Program-made: the position numbers and the translations under genes
The notes under the pieces: model-generated
Databases searched by the model: none
Seen by the model: only the letters and a program-made list of their open reading frames with translations
What the model was told of the DNA's origin: nothing
Source of the DNA: Muricea muricata
Taxonomy: Eukaryota > Cnidaria > Anthozoa > Malacalcyonacea > Plexauridae
Direction of reading: 5' to 3'
DNA length: 64,000 nucleotides
Assembly (NCBI GenBank): GCA_963855995.1
Contig: OY979718.1
Coordinates: 24,852,282-24,916,281, forward strand
In this document: positions 58,060 through 64,000 of the stretch, in pieces
Layout: every line of letters starts with the position of its first letter
How positions within the stretch are numbered: the first letter of the stretch is position 1

Positions 58060-60314
58060 ATGTCAACCACTACAGTCTCAAGCGTTGTAAATAAGACTCT
58101 CAAGCTTTTCCCAAACGATATTGAAGGAGCTGAAATAAGCGTTGACCTTCTAAAACAGAAAAAAGTAAGTAAAGAAAAGTTAGTAAGATGGTTAAAATGC
58201 AGGAAAGGTGCTTCAACAAGTGGTTCAAAAACAGTGTTATTGAAAAGGTTAGTAAAATAAACGATAAAATATGTGTGTTTTTTAAGACGTTGTGAGCTGT
58301 TTTCTTTCATTATAATCGCAGGCTAAGAATATTTATTTCAATATTACTTAGAGTGATGTGTTACATAGAGAATGGCTGGGATAAGGACCTGATAGATCTA
58401 GATAAAGGAAAAAATATTGACCGAAAAGAAAAACTACTGCGACCATCAATTTGGTTTCCGGACGGCTCGGAAAACTGGACAAATCTAACTAGAAAAGAAG
58501 AAAGTCTACCGAATTTTTCGCTAAGCAATGTCACCAACTACTTTATTAACACACAACTTATGGATGGACTACCAGCGAATGATTTTAAAAACATCAATCA
58601 AAAATCGTATGGATTATTCAAAGCAGGGCATATTCAATATGTTAAACTACTACGGAAAGATTTGTGCAAAGTGTACATCAAATGTGCATGTCTACCAGAA
58701 ATGCGAAAAAACACGGAATATACCGTTAACCTGATTATAAATACAAAGGACGGTGAAATTGAGTTTGCAAGATGCGGTTGCCCGGCAGGGAAAGGTCCTC
58801 ACGGAAGTTGCAAACACATAGCAGCTCTGTGCTATTGCTTGGTAGAGTATGTGACTGTTGGTGCAGTAAGAAATCATGAAACATGTACAGCAAAATTGCA
58901 AACTTGGAATCAGCCTCGAAGCAAGAAACTACCTGGGATGTTGGTACGCGACATAAACTTTCAAAAACCAAAACAAAAAAAGGGTTGTAATAAAAGCAGT
59001 AAATGCAGAGCACCTAGAGATATAAAATCTGCTTTTGAACATATAAGTACCCCTAGTAAATACCAGAGAAGTTCTTCAGAGGCCAATGATGCACTGAGAT
59101 CACTTTGTACAAAATACAAATTAAATTCATGTTTTCTTCATTGCTTGAGAGAAAATACTGGTGGTAATGAAAATTCCACAGAGAAGGAAACAGTAAATAA
59201 TGTAAGTCATAATATAATTGTACATCATGTAAATAGCAACCCAAATTCTGAATCAAATAATGTGAATAGTAAGGTAAAAGACAGTATAAATAATAATACT
59301 AATACCACAATGAGTAATGGAATTATGAATGATGTAATTAACAATGCAACCACTGATATATTAATGAGTAATGAATTAGAGACACCAACAAAGAAGTCTC
59401 CACAGAATCAAACACAAACATCAATACAGTCAGTTTCAAGATGCTTAATGATGCCAGATAATGAAAATAGTTTCTCCATCAAGCGATATCACGTGACAGC
59501 CAACAAAACTTTAACCTTACTCGAGTTTAAAGAAACAGCAAAAGACTACAAACCTAAACTTGATCACAATTCGGAAACGTTCTATTCCAGCAAAGTAGAA
59601 GTAAACTGCCAACAAGCATTTCAAATGGAGGCTTCAACAAGGGAGCAGGGCAACAGTTCTTTATGGCATTCCGCTAGATCTGTTCGACTGACTTCATCAC
59701 AATTTGGGGATGTTATTTGCCGGAAAAAAGCAGATGTCACAAAATTGGTTGACACTATTTTAAATCAAAAAGATATAAGTCATATACCAGCAGTAAAAGC
59801 AGGCAGGGAAATGGAGGACACAGTTGCAAACTATTATAAAATATACAAGAAGAGAAATGGATGTCTTGGGACTGAAATATACTGTTCAGGATTAGTTCTT
59901 AACCCAGATTACCCATGGCTAGGTGCCTCACCTGATAGGATTGTGTATGATCCTACATCAAACCCATGCATTGGTGGATTAGAATGTAAATTCATTTCTT
60001 CAGCTAAAGGACTTTCCCCCATGCAGGCTTATCATGCAAAGAAACAAAACAAAAAAGCATTTTGCCTTAATCTAGAAGGATACCTTTCATTGAAGACAAC
60101 TCACAAATATTACTATCAAATCCAAGGACAATGCGCCATAGCAAACTTTGCCTGGGTTGACTTGGCAATCATGACTGATCCACTATTACATGACAATGGA
60201 TTTTTTACTCAAAGGATCTATTTTGACAAAGGCAGATGGCAATCAGAATGGCTGTCAAAACTGACTGATTTTTACTTTGTTGATTTGCTTCCGAAAATGT
60301 TGGATATAAAGTAA
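58060..60314 (+). CDS. Transposon-encoded SAP-SWIM-YqaJ nuclease (two exons)
   Basis: Exons 58060-58247 and 58322-60314 join in phase across a 74-base intron (AAAAG|GTTAGT, ATCGCAG|GCTAAG), giving 726 residues. Residues 33-66 resemble a SAP DNA-binding domain (LVRWLKCRKGASTSGSK). A SWIM zinc motif lies at Cys214, Cys216, Cys226 and His228 (CGCPAGKGPHGSCKH). An Asn-rich linker covers about 345-420. A YqaJ/lambda-exonuclease-like domain covers about 510-715, with Glu559 (AGREMED), Asp601 (ASPDRI), Glu617 and Lys619 (LECK) and the Gln motif YYYQIQGQ. All catalytic positions are present. It probably acts on DNA ends or bound DNA during transposition, but its true role in such elements is not known to me. 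The ATG at 58060 lies outside the inverted repeat; 58012, inside it, is the in-frame alternative. Confidence 0.85.
58248..58321 (+). other. Intron in the nuclease gene
   Basis: 74 bases, GT-AG. Reading through it would stop at the TAA at 58258-58260. Removing it keeps the frame (K-R-L-R) and links the SAP segment to the SWIM-YqaJ part. Confidence 0.75.
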
Positions 60315-60657
60315 AAATATGAACACAAACAGTTGAAACAGTAAATTATTATAATCATTATACACAGGACAAAAGCTTAGCTAATAATTGAGCCAGTAAA
60401 TCAAATATCTACATGGCTGTGTTACTAATGTTAATTAATGGGATTAATTGGTAACAGTTGTTAACATCGAGCTATTCCATTCAATATACCCCCACCTGTA
60501 ATGAGTATTTTTTTGATATCCAAGGGAAGAGAGAAATCCTACCTTGGGGGTAACTATGTGAAAATCCATACAAGGGGGTAAAAATAGAATTTCATTGAAA
60601 GGGATTCAAAATTTTTCCCTTAATAGGAGGTGCATTAATATGAAATGAACTGGCCCA
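60315..60657. other. Short gap between the convergent transposon genes
   Basis: 343 AT-rich bases with no AATAAA in either direction. Pieces such as 'ccaagggaagag' and 'accttgggggtaac' form weak palindromes that may serve as shared 3' ends. Confidence 0.4.
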
Positions 60658-62121
60658 TTATGACATGAGAGGTGGTTGAAAGTTTGTTAACATAGCACAA
60701 ACAAAAAAGATTGGGTCAATTAATTTGTTCTGACACATTGAAACAGGGGTGAAGTCCAAAATATGATAGTTCTTTATCCTCTCAATGGCTCGCTCTACAT
60801 GAATTCGAACAGTGGCAATTCGCCTAGTTTGCATTAACTCGTCTTCATTCAACTGTGGTTTTCCATTCAAAAATGGTGGAATATTTACCCTAACTCCTTT
60901 TTGTTCAAATAAATCCTGAATAGTAAACCCACGATCAGCCATGAGTACATCCTTCCTTTCCCAATCTTTCTCAAGAATACCACACTTTATTGTTAGCTCT
61001 CTGTCAGAAATCGATCCCCCATACAAATCTGAAATAAATGTCAATGAGCCAGAAGGATCAATGCCAACCAAAGCCTTGAGAGTGTTCCTATTTTTATAAG
61101 TAGAAAATGTAGCTTGTTGCGCTGTGGCATTTGATGGTTTTTCAATATATATTTCAGTTGCATCAATGATGCATCTGAGTTCTGGATAGAGGTTTCGAAC
61201 ATGTTCAGGCATATTCTCGTTGCATTGCTGACGAGATGGCCATATATCAAGCTCCTTGAATTTGGCATACATGAAGGAAATCCATGTTGTAATGATTCTG
61301 GAGACAGTACTTTGGTGCAACTGAAATCTAACAGCAATGTCCTGCTCAAGTAGACCAACCTTAAGTCTTGTAAGTACAAGAAGGAATTCATTGACAGGTG
61401 ACAGTGTTCTGGAAGGTCCTCTCTTTGACCCAGTCACTTGTCCTTCTTGTTCGTAGTCACTGGTTCCTTTGTATCGAAGGCAAGATACCGATTCACCAAA
61501 AAACTCAAAGCATGCCTGAAATTGCATGTACGAAAAACCGGTATAGAACTTGAAGAGTTTATCGTCCTTAGCGAGATTTTCTAAGCAAAATTTCTTGGCT
61601 TCACCATCAGCCAAAAGTTGTTTGAGGTTTTCTTGAGTGTTCTTTAATTCCGCTTCCAATGTGTCTATCCGCTGTAGCAACACATCTTCGTTGAGGGAAG
61701 AAACTGTCTCCTCGTTCTCCGAGGGAAGGGAACCATCTTCACCTTCGTCATAGTCAGATTGCTTAGACAAAATTTCACCTGTGTTGACAGTGTTGGTGTT
61801 GACAGTGTTGGTCTTTTCTGTGAGAGGAAGTCGCTGTTTAGGGGGAGTACGTTCTTTAGCTGGTTTGGTGAACGAAAACCTCGTGGGGATGGCGTCTTTT
61901 CTGAGCTTTTTCCTTCCATTGTGGGAGATTAAGAAGCATGAAGGCTCAAAATGCTCGCTGCAAATTCTCACATGCTCGTTCACTGGTGTATTTGTCCTTC
62001 GAATGTTGATAATCCATTTTGCAAGAACCTTCTTGTTTTTCAATGGCAGCCGATGAAATGAAATATCTGATGATTTACTCGATGTATTAGGACATCCAAA
62101 CGATATACAATTTTGAGGCAT
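60658..62121 (-). CDS. THAP-domain DDE transposase
   Basis: 487 residues, one exon. A THAP zinc finger covers residues 1-82, with Cys5, Cys10, Cys54, His57 and the closing DAIPTRF box; it would bind the transposon ends. An acidic linker and a coiled coil (about 143-172) follow. A helix-turn-helix (about 253-280) lies before the catalytic core of the DDE_Tnp_4 (HARBI1-like) kind. Candidate catalytic residues are Asp320 (CIIDATEI), Asp373 (GGSISDRE), and Glu443 or Glu446 (HVERAIERIKNY); Asp396 sits in MADRGF. All are intact. The ATG at 62121 is chosen because it begins the THAP fold (MPQNC). It lies 105 bases inside the right inverted repeat. The partner gene on the opposite strand ends 343 bases away. 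Confidence 0.9.
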   Translation of the reverse strand: MPQNCISFGCPNTSSKSSDISFHRLPLKNKKVLAKWIINIRRTNTPVNEHVRICSEHFEPSCFLISHNGRKKLRKDAIPTRFSFTKPAKERTPPKQRLPLTEKTNTVNTNTVNTGEILSKQSDYDEGEDGSLPSENEETVSSLNEDVLLQRIDTLEAELKNTQENLKQLLADGEAKKFCLENLAKDDKLFKFYTGFSYMQFQACFEFFGESVSCLRYKGTSDYEQEGQVTGSKRGPSRTLSPVNEFLLVLTRLKVGLLEQDIAVRFQLHQSTVSRIITTWISFMYAKFKELDIWPSRQQCNENMPEHVRNLYPELRCIIDATEIYIEKPSNATAQQATFSTYKNRNTLKALVGIDPSGSLTFISDLYGGSISDRELTIKCGILEKDWERKDVLMADRGFTIQDLFEQKGVRVNIPPFLNGKPQLNEDELMQTRRIATVRIHVERAIERIKNYHILDFTPVSMCQNKLIDPIFFVCAMLTNFQPPLMS

Positions 62122-62226
62122 TGCGACAGTCACTGTTATACTCCTGGATCGTTAAACAGTTCTCAAAATAACTTTAAAAAGTGCGGATATTTTCAGACTA
62201 AAATGTTCGAAGCGTTTGTTTATTTT

Positions 62227-62305
62227 AATTTCGCGCCGCCACCACCAAGCCTCGATTTCATGTTTAGATTATACCGGAAGTAAAAAACCCGCATAAGTGC
62301 TATTC
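62227..62305 (-). repeat. Right terminal inverted repeat
   Basis: 79 bases, identical to the left end in inverse. It lies upstream of the transposase gene. Confidence 0.95.
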
Positions 62306-62695
62306 GACGAGACATTAACCATCGTTAATGACCCTTAAAAGTTCTTTGGCAATCCCATTACTTCGGTTCGGGATAACATTTTGCCGAGTCTACCTCGCCG
62401 CGAGTCAACATAAATGCTTGATGTTGTACTATAGTCAGAGTGAGAATCGAGTTCCAAAAGGGACTAATCCTAACCTGGAGTGTATGTAGTGACGTTCATA
62501 ATTTATGAAAGTTTCGTCATTTTTTCCATTCCCCTATGCCAATGTCGAACAGTGACATACATTAAGCAAGTTTTCGTTTTCCCTATAACTGTCAAATTAG
62601 ACTTCCGATTTTTTATAATCATCAAAATTTCACTTCATCAGCAAATAGAACCAGAACGAACTTATCATAAAAGTGAGGATATGTAAAGTGGTATT
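62306..62695. other. Spacer between transposon and edge gene
   Basis: No gene or repeat is recognised. It probably includes the 3' untranslated region of the minus-strand gene at 62696, though no AATAAA is seen on that strand. Confidence 0.4.
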
Positions 62696-63972
62696 TCAAA
62701 TTATATCCTGTGTATCAAAGGGCACCATGTGCTCCAAGTACCCAACGCTACGATACACAAATATTCTGACAGGACTTCTAATACCTAAATTGTAATGAGA
62801 ATAAGAAGAACTAAACACATACTTTTTCCGCCTGCTAAATTGCACACTGAGCTTCTTTCCTTTAACACCAACAATCGTCCCAGGTTCATACAGTCCTCGT
62901 GCTGCAAAAGACAAAGAAAATGTCATGAAATAACACTGTCGCTTTACAATTACAATTAAAATTCAATTAAGTTACTGCTAATTTCGTTTCGAGTCACATT
63001 AATCTTTATTAATTATATACAGCAGATGCCAGTATAAAATAGGGCGATGCTAAAAAAAAGTTCTTGCATGGGAAGACCTAAAAGATGTAGGTAGTTTGTG
63101 CAAAAGGAAAAGAAACAACTTTATACGAACTAAGAAAAAAAATGAATGCATTGTTTGAACCGTTACTTGTCGCCTTGTGAGTCGAGAAGACACTTACAGG
63201 ATAGAAGTACTTACGAATCGAGAAGTACTTATGTTACTCATCACACGGATTGTTTGCCGCTTTGTCTTATTTAATTACTATTCTAATATAACCTTCCCGA
63301 AAAACCTTACAAAACGTTTTTAGCACATTAAAAATCAACAATCAGGCGCTAGACAATAGCGTTTTACGTATATATTACTGATGCCCAATTAGTTCCAGTC
63401 TCTTCTAATCTCTCAGGTTCTAGCAAGTTTTATACATCTCTTAAACTTACAGGATAAGTTGCCTTAGTTTACATTTCTACTTAAATGACATAACGACTAT
63501 AATGTTGTATACTTTTTCATTTCGAAAAACTTACGCTTGTCACTCAAGCCCAAAACTTTATCCCCTATGGCTAGTTGATGTCGTTTGGTATGAGCACCAA
63601 ATATGAAAGAGGAACTCTGTAAATTACAAAAAACAAGACCTTTAATATTACCATTACACCTTCAATGCTAGATTGATGACAGCATACCTGTACTTGGGAA
63701 GATCCTTCCGGCCACTCAACAACATACTGTCGTCCGTTTCCAACACGATCGCGAACGTGACCTAAAGAGCACGATATATAATACCTCGTTAAACTAGCCA
63801 ATAGCACCTTACTTCCAATGTTGAGCTTTAAAAAATGAGTCATTGACGAAAAATGGCGGGAGATGATGTCCAGTGCCGGTCGAAGAAAAAATGCTATTGA
63901 AACAGTCTTGGAAAGTCTGTCGTAGATTTTGAACGTCAATGTCGAGTTTTCTGAAATCGTACGCTTCAAGTT
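62696..63972 (-). CDS. Partial gene, last three exons, Tudor-like (DUF4537-like) protein
   Basis: Three minus-strand exons join in phase: 63688-63972 (acceptor GGATTTCAG, donor CAG|GTATGC), 63535-63616 (acceptor AATTTACAG, donor AAGC|GTAAGT) and 62696-62901 (acceptor TCTTTTGCAG, stop TGA at 62696). The joined reading has repeated Tudor-like pieces: 'LNIGSKVLLA..GHVRDRVGNGRQYVVEWPEG', then 'LAIGDKVLGLSD', then 'RGLYEPGTIVGVKGKKLSVQF'. G-x-K-V-L followed by Y-x-P-G-T-I-V is the pattern of DUF4537-type Tudor-like segments, found in C11orf16 and VWA3-like proteins. The upstream exons lie beyond the right edge. The family name is tentative; the exon structure is better supported. Confidence 0.6.
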
Positions 63973-64000
63973 CTGAAATCCTATGCCGTCTTAGTTGATG

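Larger units (their letters stand above)
57968..62305. mobile_element. Two-gene DNA transposon (ISL2EU/IS4EU-like), apparently intact, 4.3 kb
   Basis: Identical 79-base inverted ends lie at 57968-58046 and 62227-62305 (GAATAGCACTTATGCGGG outward). Inside are two convergent genes with open frames: a SAP-SWIM-YqaJ protein on plus and a THAP-DDE transposase on minus. Their stops are 343 bases apart. The pairing of a DDE transposase with a YqaJ nuclease recalls the eukaryotic ISL2EU (IS4EU) superfamily, as I remember it. I could not find a clear target-site duplication: the flanks are 'gtgg' and 'gacg'. Identical ends and open frames point to a recent insertion that may still be active. Confidence 0.85.

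Noticed and set aside
63750..63775. A very short intron (about 25 bases) in the edge gene at 'gtattatatatcg..tttag'
   Set aside because: Too short for an animal intron, and the frame reads through without it.

Overview
This window is from the nuclear genome of an animal, most likely an invertebrate and quite possibly a cnidarian. The signs are AT-rich DNA, long gene-poor stretches, GT-AG introns and AATAAA signals. It also holds a somatomedin-B/7TM receptor, a 2A-like motif, a Crypton-like recombinase relic and a dense set of DNA transposons. The phylum is an inference: nothing here fixes it.

Layout. (1) 1-4.2 kb: copy A of a ~3 kb segmental duplication, ending in a gene for a small cysteine-rich secreted protein (3574-4188). 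(2) 4.2-9.4 kb: a decayed Crypton-type tyrosine recombinase (minus strand, 5.7-7.5 kb), a foldback element and a short open frame with a 2A-like motif (9325-9411). (3) 9.49-22.15 kb: a nest of at least eight transposable elements inside one another, several with readable target-site duplications, one carrying telomere-like repeats. (4) 22.15-25.25 kb: a ~0.92 kb tandem array, each unit carrying the end of the outer transposon. (5) 25.67-29.0 kb: an intronless 1111-residue receptor gene (somatomedin B, secretin/Methuselah-type 7TM). (6) 29-37.4 kb: gene-free DNA and a 5.3 kb CACTG-ended element with tandem repeats at both ends. (7) 37.4-42.1 kb: copy B of the duplication with the second secreted-protein gene (39921-40523), then an orphan third copy of its promoter and 5' exon. 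(8) 42-50.8 kb: repeats and MITEs, including a second copy of repeat H, which supplies empty sites for dating insertions. (9) 50.97-52.56 kb: an L-amino-acid-oxidase-like intronless gene broken by one frameshift and one stop. (10) 57.97-62.31 kb: an apparently intact two-gene DNA transposon with identical 79-bp inverted ends, encoding a SAP-SWIM-YqaJ nuclease and a THAP-DDE transposase on converging strands. (11) 62.7-64 kb: the last three exons of a minus-strand gene with Tudor-like (DUF4537-like) segments, running off the right edge.

Host genes are few: the secreted-protein pair, the receptor, the oxidase relic and the edge gene. They show no operon-like link. Most of the window is mobile or duplicated DNA. 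The best candidates for something new are the two-gene transposon, the two-repeat secreted family and the element carrying telomere-like repeats.
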